NCBI GenBank assembly: GCA_029776065.1
Contig: JARVJP010000009.1
Span: 640,514 to 704,513 of the forward strand
Source: Nitrososphaeria archaeon
GTDB taxonomy: Archaea > Thermoproteota > Nitrososphaeria > JACIWG01
Length of the DNA stretch: 64,000 bases
Reading direction: 5' to 3'
Shown here: positions 1-8,267 of the stretch, in pieces
Layout: each line of letters begins with the position of its first letter
Position numbering within the stretch: the first letter of the stretch is position 1
Program-made: the position numbers and the translations under genes
Notes under the pieces: model-generated
The model's input: the letters and a program-made list of their open reading frames with translations, nothing else
The model's database searches: none
Told to the model about the DNA's origin: nothing

Positions 1-131
1 TGACATCTTATGATATCATCGCAGATAAATATCTTAACTTTTTAGTAGAACCAATAATATTCGCAAACAAAAATAAAGAGCATCATCGCAACATCGTGCA
101 ACGGTTTCTACGAGAAGAAACATTTAAGTAG

Positions 132-152
132 TATTTATTTATTAAATAAATA
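132..152 (+). promoter_or_regulatory. TATA-containing palindrome in front of the RHH gene
   Basis: A perfect inverted repeat with 10-nt arms (tatttattta / taaataaata) and a 1-nt centre ends one base before the ATG at 154. It is A/T only, so it can also serve as the TATA/BRE region, but a palindrome of this size abutting the start of a ribbon-helix-helix gene fits an autoregulatory operator. The role is inferred. Confidence 0.45.
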
Positions 153-153
153 T

Positions 154-483
154 ATGGGTACGCTAACAATTTCCCTTGACGATGATATAGAAAAAAGGCT
201 TAGAGAACTTGTTAGACGAATGCATGGATCAAGAAAAGGTGGGTTATCAAAGGTTATCGAAAGTGCTTTGGAAAACTATTTCGCCTCAGTAAACAGGTCC
301 ATCAACAGTGGTGAAATCTTCAAAGCACTAAAAGAGGACGAAGTGGTTGCAGAGGCTAACACATTGGATGAGTTAGCATCTATCCTTAGAAAGAAAAGAA
401 TTGAGGTTAGAGGCTTAAGGATAGTTTCCTCAAGACCTATCAGACCAGTTGTCCACGGTGGGTATAGAATTAAGCGATCTTAG
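154..483 (+). CDS. Ribbon-helix-helix DNA-binding protein, antitoxin-like
   Basis: This 109-residue protein begins with the MetJ/Arc-type pattern TLTISLDDDIEKRLRELV (residues 3-20), a beta strand followed by helix. A second helix, GGLSKVIESALENYF, completes the ribbon-helix-helix fold expected to dimerise and bind operator DNA. The remaining ~65 residues are basic and could be the partner-binding tail of an antitoxin. The ATG is preceded by a palindromic A/T promoter, as expected for autoregulation. Its 3' end overlaps the next gene by 35 nt in another frame, so the two are almost certainly translated from one mRNA. The family assignment of the first 45 residues is firm. The antitoxin role is inferred from the arrangement. 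Confidence 0.75.
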   Translation: MGTLTISLDDDIEKRLRELVRRMHGSRKGGLSKVIESALENYFASVNRSINSGEIFKALKEDEVVAEANTLDELASILRKKRIEVRGLRIVSSRPIRPVVHGGYRIKRS

Positions 484-907
484 TCTAAGTTGGGTGCACT
501 TTACTATGGGTTCGTATTTTCTAGACGGTACACCGGTGTTGGAAATAGCGATCAGGAATCCGTTTCTGAACAAGACCTTCCCAGCTGAAGGTAAAGTTGT
601 TGCCATAATAGACACAGGGTTTGAAGGCTTCCTACTTGTTCCCAAAGATGTATTTGAAAAACTTTCTTTGGATCAACTTTCAGTGGATAAGAGAAGGCTC
701 ATTCTTGCTGATGGCCAGTATACCCAGTCTATCGGGACATATGGCGAAGTGGTCATCCCAAATTTTAATGTGAAATTTGACGGCTTTATTGAGACCATAA
801 GGGGGGTTGAAGAAATAGTTATAGGGACAGGTTTGATGGAAAACTTGAAGCTCATTTTAGACTATTGTACAAGAAGAATAGAAATAGAAGCTTGTAAAAA
901 ACCTTAG
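449..907 (+). CDS. Retropepsin-like (clan AA) aspartic protease domain protein
   Basis: A 152-residue single-domain protein. The signature is VVAIIDTGFEGFLLVP near residues 50-65: a hydrophobic strand, then D-T-G, then a turn, as in clan AA aspartic proteases that work as homodimers. A second hydrophobic strand with VIGTGLMENLKLILDY near residues 125-140 matches the family's psi-loop half. No signal peptide or membrane segment is visible, so it should be cytosolic. The longest frame starts at a TTG inside the RHH gene. The first ATG in frame, at 506, would give a 133-residue protein that keeps the DTG motif. Overlap with an RHH gene makes a toxin-antitoxin-like or regulatory pair possible. 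Protease activity is inferred from the motif. Confidence 0.7.
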   Translation: MSTVGIELSDLSLSWVHFTMGSYFLDGTPVLEIAIRNPFLNKTFPAEGKVVAIIDTGFEGFLLVPKDVFEKLSLDQLSVDKRRLILADGQYTQSIGTYGEVVIPNFNVKFDGFIETIRGVEEIVIGTGLMENLKLILDYCTRRIEIEACKKP

Positions 908-1026
908 ATACTATCTACTTAATTAGTTTTTAATAAGATAATTGCTAGGTCCATACAAGATTAGGCCCTCTTTAATCTTGCCATAACAAATGAAAGCCCT
1001 GATCTAAACCGTCATTCTTAAATATA

Positions 1027-1588
1027 ATGGTACAAAATAATGGGCATAAGTCTAACTCATTGAACTTTATCACACCCAAATTTATGGAAGTGTTGGATCT
1101 CTTCTTAGAAGAGCCGATGCAAGAATTTCATGAGAGAGGTTGTTAGAAAGGCAGGGGTAAGTAAGGGAGCGGTAAACAAGATTTTGAGAATTCTAGCTGA
1201 TATTAGCATGCTTGAAAGAGAGGAGAAAGGTAGAATGGTGTTCTATAAGCTCAATTGGGATGATCCAGTAGTACGACAGTTCAAGGTCTTAAGGAGTGTC
1301 TATTCTTTAAAAGGTCTGGTAAACGAATTAAAGAACAATTCGAAAAAGATCATACTCTTTGGAAGCTGTGCTCAAGGATCTAACGTGAAATCTAGTGACA
1401 TAGACCTTTTCATACTGACGAGTGAAAAGGATCAAGTTAGAAAGAAGATAAATATGTTTAACAAGAAAGCAGAGAAAAATATAGCACCTATAGTTGTCAA
1501 CAGCAACGAACTTGTTAAGCTTAAACATGAAGACAAAGCACTTTACTACAATATTGATAGAGGAATAGTTCTATGGCAGGCAGAATAA
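1027..1588 (+). pseudogene. MNT-type nucleotidyltransferase with N-terminal wHTH, frameshifted
   Basis: The ATG at 1027 opens a frame encoding an N-terminal segment ending in LDLFLEEPMQEFHE, which then runs into a stop. From 1130 the next frame continues without a gap in sense: REVVRKAGVSKGAVNKIL (winged HTH), then IILFGSCAQGSNVKSSDIDLFIL, the G-S-x10-D-x-D signature of minimal nucleotidyltransferases. The junction lies in a GA dinucleotide run near 1130-1137, and adding one GA would restore a single protein. The intact protein would be the antitoxin of an MNT/HEPN pair that AMPylates its toxin. The next gene is a broken HEPN gene, consistent with that role. It could be real decay or a repeat-length assembly error. 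Confidence 0.75.
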
Positions 1589-1899
1589 GTCCGAAAATCC
1601 AAAAGGCTACTAGCTGAAAGGAAGCTTATACGTGCTAAGGTAAGCAAGGAGACGATATCAAAAGAAATTTTAGCAGCAAAGGATTCAGAGAGAAGAGCCA
1701 CTACGCACTACTTTCAGCTATCAGGGAACTGTTCAAGAACGAGTTAGAGATCTCTCTAATTGAGAGCTTCGAAGAAGCCATGAACCTGAGGCAGGAAGCA
1801 GACTACGGTTTAAAGTACTCAGGAGAAGGAGCACAGGACACAATTGAAGGCGCCGAGAAATTTCTAAAAAGAATAAGTGAAATATTCATTATGGAATAA
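1573..1899 (+). pseudogene. HEPN-domain protein remnant, partner of the MNT gene
   Basis: No single frame is open, but three segments join into one HEPN-like protein. MAGRISPKIQK runs from the ATG at 1573. LLAERKLIRAKVSKETISKEILAAK follows in the next frame from about 1607. HYALLSAIRELFKNELEISL through SGEGAQDTIEGAEKFLKRI lies back in the first frame from about 1699 to the TAA at 1897. The shifts near 1606 and 1690-1699 compensate each other in frame. HEPN proteins paired with MNT enzymes are RNase toxins held in check by AMPylation. The gene overlaps the MNT gene by 16 nt as usual for this pair. With two lesions it is unlikely to be functional as read. Confidence 0.65.
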
Positions 1900-1970
1900 A
1901 AAGGTGTGTTTCCAACTAGTTCCATCCTAAATATGATACAAGAACAAACCGTCATCCTTCAATAGTTATC

Positions 1971-2336
1971 TTAAGAAGACCGCTTACCTTTCTCATGTTC
2001 TAGTCTTTTCTTATAGTATTCTTCCAACTCGTTGTCTCCCATATCCCTATACTCTCCAGCAAGCAACACTCTCTTATCCCCGAACTTGATAAAATAGTAC
2101 ACGGAATAACTGCATAAGGGCACAATCTTCAAACCTTTTTTAACCGCGTACTCTACTGCCTTATCGACCATAAGCTTAGCCAAACCCTTACCTCTATAAG
2201 CCTCAGGCGTGTATGTCTCGATTAAGTTTAATCGATCACCTTCCACACTATACTTCAAATACGCCTTAGATTTATCAGGTAACCTAATAAAAAACACAGT
2301 CGAAGTCCTCTCAACCTTAAACTCATCATCCGCCAT
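1971..2336 (-). CDS. GNAT-family N-acetyltransferase
   Basis: The protein (121 residues from the ATG at 2336) carries the acetyl-CoA binding motif A of Gcn5-related acetyltransferases: LIETYTPEAYRGKGLAKLMVDKAVEYA, with the R-G-x-G-x-A loop. The segment after it, KKGLKIVPLCSYSVYYFIKF, matches motif B of the short GNAT/NATD1-type family common in archaea. A longer frame reaches an ATG at 2429, but the extra 31 residues look unlike the family, so I place the start at MADDEF. It is a stand-alone gene facing the radical SAM gene across a short gap. The substrate cannot be deduced. Confidence 0.8.
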   Translation of the reverse strand: MADDEFKVERTSTVFFIRLPDKSKAYLKYSVEGDRLNLIETYTPEAYRGKGLAKLMVDKAVEYAVKKGLKIVPLCSYSVYYFIKFGDKRVLLAGEYRDMGDNELEEYYKKRLEHEKGKRSS

Positions 2337-2539
2337 GACTAGAAGTGCGGGCTTGCCCCTAAAAAGGATTTGTTCAGAGAGAAAATTCCATAACCTAAGA
2401 GTTACAATAGAATGTCTAATGAAGATCATTTCTTAGTAGGCTTTAAACATCATCTAAAACCCTGCCACAAACTTATCAAAGACCCTTTCTTGAAAAGAAG
2501 ATAATAACACTTTTAATCAAATCGACTGCACTAAACCTG

Positions 2540-3580
2540 ATGGAAAAGCTTCTCCTACCAAAACCGTCCTCAATAGGCCTAATATTATCATATAGGTGTA
2601 CAAGTTGTTGCAAGCATTGCATGTATGCTTCATCACCATACTGGCCGAACGACTGGATAAGCTTAAACGAACTCGACCATTTAGTATCCAAGCTTTCTGA
2701 GACAATAAGCCCTGCTCCACTAGGCCCTAAAAGTGTAAGCATTAATTCTGGCCTACATTTTACTGGAGGCGAACCCTTCACAAACTACCCTCTATTATTG
2801 GGTGCCGTCAAAATCGCTAGAAAATACAACGTTCCTTCAACATTTGTTGAGACAAACTGCTTCTGGTGTACTAGTGACGACGTTGCTAGAAGGCATCTAA
2901 CAGAATTGAAAGATTCAGGCTTAAACGGAATACTTGTAAGCGTTAACCCATTCATCTTAGAGTATGTCCCATTTGAGAGGACAGAAAGAGGGGTAAACGT
3001 CGGATATGAAGTCTTTCAAGAGAATCTCATGGTATACCAAGAATATTACAGAACACTGTTCAAAAGCCTCAATCTAAAGACAACACTACCATTCGAAGAC
3101 TTCATGAGAAAGGCTAACACATCGTGGGCATATCACATAGAACTTTTACCCATGGGCCGCGCAGTCTACAAATTAGATAAATTATTCAAAAAATACCCAG
3201 CAAAATATTTCTTCGACCAGTCATGCTTCCTAGAGTTAACTAGGGAATGGCATGTTCACATAGACAACTATGGAAACTATATCCCAGGATACTGCGGTGG
3301 AATATCCCTAGGAAACACACGAAACTTTGAATCCCTCTTCGAAGGCATAGCTTTAGACAACTTGCCCATAATCAAGGCTCTAACCACGGATATCCAAACT
3401 CTCTACAACATCGGAGTAAAAGAATTCAACTATAAAGAACAGGTAGAAGGATACATCTCAAAGTGCCACCTATGCCTAGACCTGAGAAAACATATTATTG
3501 AAGAAGGCAGTAAATTTATCGAACTTAAGCCTACAGAATTCTACAAAAACCTTCTACAATCTCCATACAGCACTCCATAA
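2540..3580 (+). CDS. Radical SAM enzyme, unknown substrate
   Basis: The 346-residue protein has the radical SAM cluster motif CX3CX2C at residues 20-27 (C-T-S-C-C-K-H-C, with an additional Cys at 23), preceded by a hydrophobic strand. LHFTGGEPFTNYPLL supplies the GGEP SAM-binding motif. A late cysteine pair in SKCHLCLDLRKHI could bind an auxiliary Fe-S cluster in the manner of SPASM-like proteins, although the full set of SPASM cysteines is not evident. The gene is monocistronic: the GNAT gene diverges upstream and an ATPase gene starts 80 nt downstream after its own promoter. No precursor peptide or partner enzyme is recognisable nearby, so its role is unknown. Confidence 0.8.
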   Translation: MEKLLLPKPSSIGLILSYRCTSCCKHCMYASSPYWPNDWISLNELDHLVSKLSETISPAPLGPKSVSINSGLHFTGGEPFTNYPLLLGAVKIARKYNVPSTFVETNCFWCTSDDVARRHLTELKDSGLNGILVSVNPFILEYVPFERTERGVNVGYEVFQENLMVYQEYYRTLFKSLNLKTTLPFEDFMRKANTSWAYHIELLPMGRAVYKLDKLFKKYPAKYFFDQSCFLELTREWHVHIDNYGNYIPGYCGGISLGNTRNFESLFEGIALDNLPIIKALTTDIQTLYNIGVKEFNYKEQVEGYISKCHLCLDLRKHIIEEGSKFIELKPTEFYKNLLQSPYSTP

Positions 3581-3633
3581 CGCTTTAGAATTTCAACGTA
3601 TTCAATAGTACGTGGAATTGTTCATCTATAACC

Positions 3634-3656
3634 ACAAACTTTTTTAAAAAGTTTGT
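3634..3656 (+). promoter_or_regulatory. Palindromic promoter of the first ATPase gene
   Basis: The sequence reads acaaac-tttttt-aaaaa-gtttgt, an inverted repeat with an odd centre. It ends 4 nt before the ATG at 3661 and includes the TATA-like tttttaaaa. It is a candidate operator over the core promoter. Comparable palindromes lie just upstream of the genes at 154 and 32786. Confidence 0.45.
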
Positions 3657-3660
3657 AGAT

Positions 3661-4995
3661 ATGTGGATTATGAACCTTCAGGAAATTAAAAGAGCCATCG
3701 TATCACAAAGGGAGGAGATGGAGGAAAAGTTTAGTGAAGACAGAATTGTTAAAAGAGAACCTGAAATAAGTAAGTTAAAAGGCTTTCTCGCCTTCCCGAA
3801 CGTACTAGTTGTTTTAGGAATTAGAAGGTGCGGGAAGTCTATATTTTCATGGCAGATTTTTAAAAACGATGCGTTCGGGTACATCAATTTTGATGATGAA
3901 CGTTTATACGGTGTTAAAGCAGACACCTTGGATCTAATTCTACAATCCTTCTATGAACTCTATGGAAACATAGATTATATCATATTGGATGAGCCGCAAA
4001 ATGTCACTGGATGGGAGCTCTTTGTAAACAGACTGAGACGCACTAAAAAGGTTATAGTAACAGGAAGTAACTCAAAACTTTTAAGCGGAGAACTTGCAAC
4101 ACATTTAACTGGACGGCACGTAAGTTTCACACTAATGCCCTTTAGTTTCAGAGAATATCTAAATTATAAGAAACTAAGTGTGTCTAAAGAGGATTTTTAT
4201 TCAACACAAAAAGTAGCTGAATTAAAGAGAAGTCTCGAAGAATACATGAAAATTGGTGGATTACCTGAAACCTACTTGTTTGGAAAAGAAATTCTAGTAA
4301 GGATCTACAGCGATATAATAGAGAAAGACATTCTAAAGAGGACCAAAATCAAGATGAAGGAAACATTTAGAAACTTCATAAGATACCTAATATCAAATGT
4401 CGCATCAGAATTCACAATAAGAAAGCTTTCAAACGTTTTTGAAATCAGAGACGTACATACTGTCAGGAACTGGCTTAGCGCTCTAGAAAATGCCTACCTA
4501 TTCTTCGTCCTCGAAAGATATTCACCAAAACTAAAACAGCAGATCATCGCCCCCAAGAAAATCTACTGCACAGACAACGGTCTAGTCAATACAATGTCAT
4601 TCAAGACCGATGAAAACTATAGCCGCCTAATGGAAAACCTAGTAGCAATCGAACTATTAAGAAGAAAAAATTATTGGCAAAGTGAACTAGAAACCTTCTA
4701 CTGGAAAGACCATCAACAGAATGAAGTCGACTTCGTTTTGAAAGAAGGCACAGCCACAAAACAACTTATACAAGTAACATACGCTTCTAGCAAAAATGAA
4801 ATCAAGAACAGGGAAATCCGCTCCTTAACAAAAGCAAGCAATGAACTAAAATGCAAGAACCTACTAATAATCACATCGGACTACGAAGACACATCAAGTC
4901 TCGACAACAAAACCATCAAGTATATACCTTTATGGAAATGGCTCCTACAGGAAAAACATGATATTAGCAACAAACATCTCTTAGCATATCGATAG
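3661..4995 (+). CDS. AAA ATPase with C-terminal DUF4143 (PD-(D/E)XK-like) domain
   Basis: 444 residues. The N-terminal P-loop module has Walker A in VLVVLGIRRCGKSIFSWQ (about residues 50-67) and Walker B in DYIILDEPQNV. Sensor-type VTGSNSKLL and LTGRHVSFTLMPFSFREYL follow, the hallmark order of AAA_14/DUF4143 proteins. The C-terminal part has FYWKDHQQNEVDFVLKEG followed by QLIQVTYA, the acidic/strand pattern of a PD-(D/E)XK nuclease-like fold. It is closely similar to the protein encoded at 36850 over the C-terminal third. A second ATG at 3670 is an alternative start. The family is very common and multicopy in archaea. A mobile or defence role is often suspected but unproved. Confidence 0.85.
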   Translation: MWIMNLQEIKRAIVSQREEMEEKFSEDRIVKREPEISKLKGFLAFPNVLVVLGIRRCGKSIFSWQIFKNDAFGYINFDDERLYGVKADTLDLILQSFYELYGNIDYIILDEPQNVTGWELFVNRLRRTKKVIVTGSNSKLLSGELATHLTGRHVSFTLMPFSFREYLNYKKLSVSKEDFYSTQKVAELKRSLEEYMKIGGLPETYLFGKEILVRIYSDIIEKDILKRTKIKMKETFRNFIRYLISNVASEFTIRKLSNVFEIRDVHTVRNWLSALENAYLFFVLERYSPKLKQQIIAPKKIYCTDNGLVNTMSFKTDENYSRLMENLVAIELLRRKNYWQSELETFYWKDHQQNEVDFVLKEGTATKQLIQVTYASSKNEIKNREIRSLTKASNELKCKNLLIITSDYEDTSSLDNKTIKYIPLWKWLLQEKHDISNKHLLAYR

Positions 4996-5148
4996 GCATC
5001 AGTTAATTAGAATAATACCAGAGCAATTAGGCTTCCATCTCTAGGCCTGAGCCCCAAGCTACCTCATCTGTCTATCTATTAACTGATTATCCAGTCGAAT
5101 TATTTTCTTTGAAGCCAAAAAAACCTTTGTTAGTTAAGCAAATCTCTG

Positions 5149-5413
5149 CTATTTGTAAGCTTTACCTCTAGGACCTATAAAATGAATAAGAACCTTTCTT
5201 TCATCCCAGTTCACTTCGTACACGATCCTTAAACTTCCAATCCTGATACGATATGTGTTATCGTAGCCTTCAAGCTTCAAGACATCAAGCCTTTTAAATG
5301 GTAAAGGGTTATCTCTCAAAACCAATAATACCTCTTTAATTTCTTTTTTTCCTTTCCTTATTCAACACCTTTAAGAACTTCAACACTTTCTTTTTAGCTT
5401 CTATTTTAAACAT
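5149..5413 (-). pseudogene. RelE/ParE-family toxin, frameshifted in an A7 run
   Basis: Reading down from the ATG at 5413 gives MFKIEAKKKVLKFLKVLNKERKK. The frame then breaks at a run of seven A (T7 at 5344-5350 on the plus strand). One frame over, EIKEVLLVLRDNPLPFKRLDVLKL continues through YRIRIGSLRIVYEVNWDERKVLIHFIGPRG, which is the classical RelE-type C-terminal half including the R-I-x-x-G-x-x-R-I-V-Y-E segment. One base fewer in the run restores an 87-residue toxin. It begins 1 nt after the antitoxin stop codon. An mRNA interferase role follows from the family. Homopolymer error and genuine inactivation are both possible. Confidence 0.75.
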
Positions 5414-5414
5414 G

Positions 5415-5597
5415 TCAATCTAGGGCCTTCATCAATTCGTCTTCGCTTACTATTTCATCACGGCTTTCAATAGCTTTTTTTTCATCGCTTAGAGGTGTCT
5501 CAACTGGTATAATTCTTTCGATCAACTCCTTATACAGTGATCTAATCTCTTTCAACTCTTCTTTGATTTCCCTTAGCGAAGCCTCAACTTCCGACAT
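5415..5597 (-). CDS. Small acidic antitoxin-like protein preceding the RelE toxin
   Basis: 60 residues, highly charged and strongly helical (SEVEASLREIKEELKEIRSLYKELIERI). The acidic C-terminus ends in VSEDELMKALD, the kind of tail seen on RelE-neutralising antitoxins in archaea. TGA-C-ATG joins it to the toxin frame, so the two are translationally coupled. No DNA-binding motif is obvious. The antitoxin function is inferred from position. Confidence 0.65.
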   Translation of the reverse strand: MSEVEASLREIKEELKEIRSLYKELIERIIPVETPLSDEKKAIESRDEIVSEDELMKALD

Positions 5598-5962
5598 AAC
5601 GTTACAATTGACTATTACAAGAATTTAAACATTTCCGTTTACAAAAAAATAGCAGAACGCCCATCGAATTTATTCGTGGGATGAATGCGCAGATAGGCTT
5701 GAATGGGTGCTTCAGTATGGTGTTTTTGGGCGAGTCGCTCTTGAAAGCTAATTCGTACGCCTTATCCAGAACTTCTCTACCATCCTCACCCATAATCCCA
5801 CGTTCAAATAGCGTTACGGATGTCGCTATAAGTTTTAGTTATAGTGTTCTAAATTTTTTGGGGTAGATGGCATAAAGTGTACACGGCTAAAGGTTGTTCT
5901 AAGACAACAGAACACTATACTTGACCAAAGAGTTTATCTCTTAAATGTGAGTACAAAGTGGT
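5598..5962. other. Spacer between the antitoxin and csa1, with a possible gene remnant
   Basis: There is no convincing intact gene. On the minus strand, 5602-5793 is open and reads MGEDGREVLDKAYELAFKS at its start, with open frame also upstream of that ATG. It looks like the end of a decayed gene but I cannot name it. On the plus strand the last 80 nt contain gttgt-tctaag-acaac near 5893-5908 and a TATA-like tttatctcttaaatg shortly before the csa1 ATG. These are the likely promoter and a weak operator candidate for the adaptation operon. Confidence 0.4.
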
Positions 5963-6907
5963 ATGCTATTACTGGATAAGACGGATGTTGACAGAAAGCT
6001 AAAGTTATTAAGACAAGAAATTACTGAAAGAGGAATAGTAGACGAATTAAGAGGGTGGAACTACGACAAACCCCCACTGCAGCCTTTATCCAGGTCAGTA
6101 AAATTTGGTGTCAGTGAACTTGCTGGAAGATACTGCGAAACCTTAAGAGACATTTATTTAAAGAGAGTTCTTGGTCTAAAACCTTCACTGAGTGTAAAGA
6201 TGATAAGAGGTACAGCTCTACATTGGGCAATCAAGGATGCAGTCTCAGATGTGAAGAAATTTATTTACAATAATCCAGATGCTACAGGCACAGAACTATT
6301 AAGAGATCTTTTATCAAAGGCTGAAAGAACGGGTTGGGCCGCAGCAAGTAAAGCTGAGTTAACAATAAACATTTTAGAGCAAAAAGACAAAGATCAGCTT
6401 GTAAAGGAATGTTCAAGTCTATATAGTTTTCTTATCATTCAAGCTGCTGCAAAATTCGATTACGCTTTATCAAAGTACCCTCACGCCGAACCAGACTCTA
6501 TAGTCAGTGTTGCCGTTCCCCCTGTAACAGAGAGAAAGGTTGATGGAGCGTTGGTAGGATTAGCAAGCGAATTGAGTGTAGATATGTATACCCCATATAA
6601 TGCGATAATAGACTTCAAGACCGGCGAGGTAAGGCATTTCCATCCGCTTACTGCAGCAGGCTATGCCTTAGCAATAGAAAGTGAAGAAAATATTCCAATA
6701 GATTTTGGTTTCGTAGTTTATTTGAAGTTTGAGAAAAAAACTCCATCATTTAACATAAGATATTTCGTCGTGGGAGACGAGCTTAGAAGAGAGTTCTTGG
6801 AGATAAGAGACGAAGCCTTCGAAATAGTTAATTCAGGAAGGGACCCTGGTATGCCAAGTAAATGCCAAGACTTCTGCCCATACTATCAGGTATGCCAAAA
6901 AGGTTGA
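5963..6907 (+). CDS. csa1: Csa1, Cas4-like adaptation protein of type I-A systems
   Basis: 314 residues. The N-terminal RGWNYDKPPLQPLSRSVKFGVSELAG is the segment that typifies the Csa1 family. A single Cys follows (GRYCETLRDIYLKR), and the C-terminus has C-Q-D-F-C-P-Y-Y-Q-V-C, together giving the four cysteines of a Cas4-type iron-sulfur cluster. Between them, ELSVDMYTPYNAIIDFKTGEVRHF carries the D-x-K nuclease core of the RecB-like fold. Csa1 acts with Cas4, Cas1 and Cas2 in spacer processing and PAM-side trimming. It is first in an operon with cas1, 71 nt upstream of it. Family membership is firm. Confidence 0.92.
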   Translation: MLLLDKTDVDRKLKLLRQEITERGIVDELRGWNYDKPPLQPLSRSVKFGVSELAGRYCETLRDIYLKRVLGLKPSLSVKMIRGTALHWAIKDAVSDVKKFIYNNPDATGTELLRDLLSKAERTGWAAASKAELTINILEQKDKDQLVKECSSLYSFLIIQAAAKFDYALSKYPHAEPDSIVSVAVPPVTERKVDGALVGLASELSVDMYTPYNAIIDFKTGEVRHFHPLTAAGYALAIESEENIPIDFGFVVYLKFEKKTPSFNIRYFVVGDELRREFLEIRDEAFEIVNSGRDPGMPSKCQDFCPYYQVCQKG

Positions 6908-6978
6908 CTCAACGAGGTCTTCAATCAACATTACCTTAAAATTTATTACACTCTATTCACAGATAAAATTCGTCTTAA

Positions 6979-7986
6979 ATGAGACTAGTAGTTAATGAAC
7001 CAGGATTGTTCGTCGGAACTAGAGGAGGTATGATAACAGTTTTTAAGAAAAGAGAAAAGGTTTTAGAAGTTTCAACACCTAAGATCGATCTTGTTATAGT
7101 TTTGACAAGAGGGGCATCATTCTCTTCAGCGTTAATAGGACTTCTCTTGAGACACCATATTCCACTGATCTTCTACTCTTCGTATGGTGCACCTTTAGCT
7201 GTATGCAAAGGATTTACAAGTGGATCTATTAAGCTCAGAAAATATCAGTATAAAGCTCAAGATAACCAAGTCGGAATAGAGTTAGCTAAAGCTTTCGCAA
7301 CAGGTAAGATGTTGAATCAGTACAGCTTACTTTATTCTATGGCAAAGAATAGAACCTCAAGTGACCCTCAACTTGCTAAAGAGCTTTATGAGAAGGCCAG
7401 AGAAATTAAGAGTGAATGTAACAAGATATCTGAGCTAGAAGGTGAAACTGTAAATAATATTAGAGCAAGTATTATGAGTATCGAAGCTGAGGCAGCCCAA
7501 CTCTATTGGGAGAGCGTCACAAAAGCCCTTTCTAAGGTAATAACCTTTCCTGGGAGAAGAAAGAGATTTGAGAATCCATCTGACCCAGTAAATATCGCCT
7601 TAAACTATCTTTATACAATATTAGCAGGAGAATGTTGGATGTATATTGAAATATCGGGTTTAGATCCGTTTTCCGGTTTCTTACACTCAGACAGTCCTAG
7701 AAGACCCGCTTTAGTAATGGATCTGATAGAAGAGTTTAGGCAACCCGTTGTCGATAGGGTTGTCTTCAAAGCTGTCTTTGAAAGAAAACTTGATAATGCA
7801 ATTGAGGGAAATAGACTCAAGAGAGAATCAAGGTTAATGCTCTATAAATTATATGCTGAAAGATTGGCTAAGAAGGTTACATTTTCAAATAGGAGTCTAC
7901 CCATACAAGATCACATACTCCTCCAAGCAAGAAGAATCGGAGAACATATTATGGAAAGAGAGGAATATACACCATTCATAGAGTGA
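6979..7986 (+). CDS. cas1: Cas1 integrase
   Basis: 335 residues, the usual archaeal Cas1 length. The N-terminal beta-rich domain (MRLVVNEPGLFVGTRGGMIT) is followed by the helical catalytic domain. This carries the metal-binding Glu in SIEAEAAQLYWESV, the His in PFSGFLHSD and the acidic pair in MDLIEEFRQPVVDRVVF. Cas1 with Cas2 integrates protospacers at the leader end of the array, which lies 1 kb downstream here. The cas2 frame overlaps its stop. All catalytic positions are intact, so adaptation should be active. Confidence 0.97.
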   Translation: MRLVVNEPGLFVGTRGGMITVFKKREKVLEVSTPKIDLVIVLTRGASFSSALIGLLLRHHIPLIFYSSYGAPLAVCKGFTSGSIKLRKYQYKAQDNQVGIELAKAFATGKMLNQYSLLYSMAKNRTSSDPQLAKELYEKAREIKSECNKISELEGETVNNIRASIMSIEAEAAQLYWESVTKALSKVITFPGRRKRFENPSDPVNIALNYLYTILAGECWMYIEISGLDPFSGFLHSDSPRRPALVMDLIEEFRQPVVDRVVFKAVFERKLDNAIEGNRLKRESRLMLYKLYAERLAKKVTFSNRSLPIQDHILLQARRIGEHIMEREEYTPFIE

Positions 7987-7991
7987 TCCAA

Positions 7992-8267
7992 ATGTTTACT
8001 TTAGTGATTTATGATATAACAGAGGACAACTTAAGAACAGAAGCCGCGCAGGCGTGTAAAACCTTTGGCTTAGTGAGGGTTCAGAAGAGCGCATTCTTAG
8101 GTCAGATTTCCAGCTCATTAAGAAAAGAACTCATCGCCACTTTAAGAAATATCGTTGAAGGAAGTAAGAATAACATACAAGTCTATATCATATGTAGACC
8201 AGATATTTCCCTCAAGGTAGAACTAGGAAGGCCATTCAAGGGAGAAGAAAGTGAAATGCTTGTCTGA
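7992..8267 (+). CDS. cas2: Cas2 adaptation protein
   Basis: 91 residues from the ATG at 7992; a GTG at 7983 overlapping the cas1 stop is also possible. MFTLVIYDITEDNLR is the first ferredoxin-fold strand with the conserved Asp, and LVRVQKSAFLGQISSS is the second-strand region. NNIQVYIICRPD matches the C-terminal strand. Cas2 dimers bridge two Cas1 dimers. The 3' end overlaps the cas4 start by 17 nt. Confidence 0.95.
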   Translation: MFTLVIYDITEDNLRTEAAQACKTFGLVRVQKSAFLGQISSSLRKELIATLRNIVEGSKNNIQVYIICRPDISLKVELGRPFKGEESEMLV

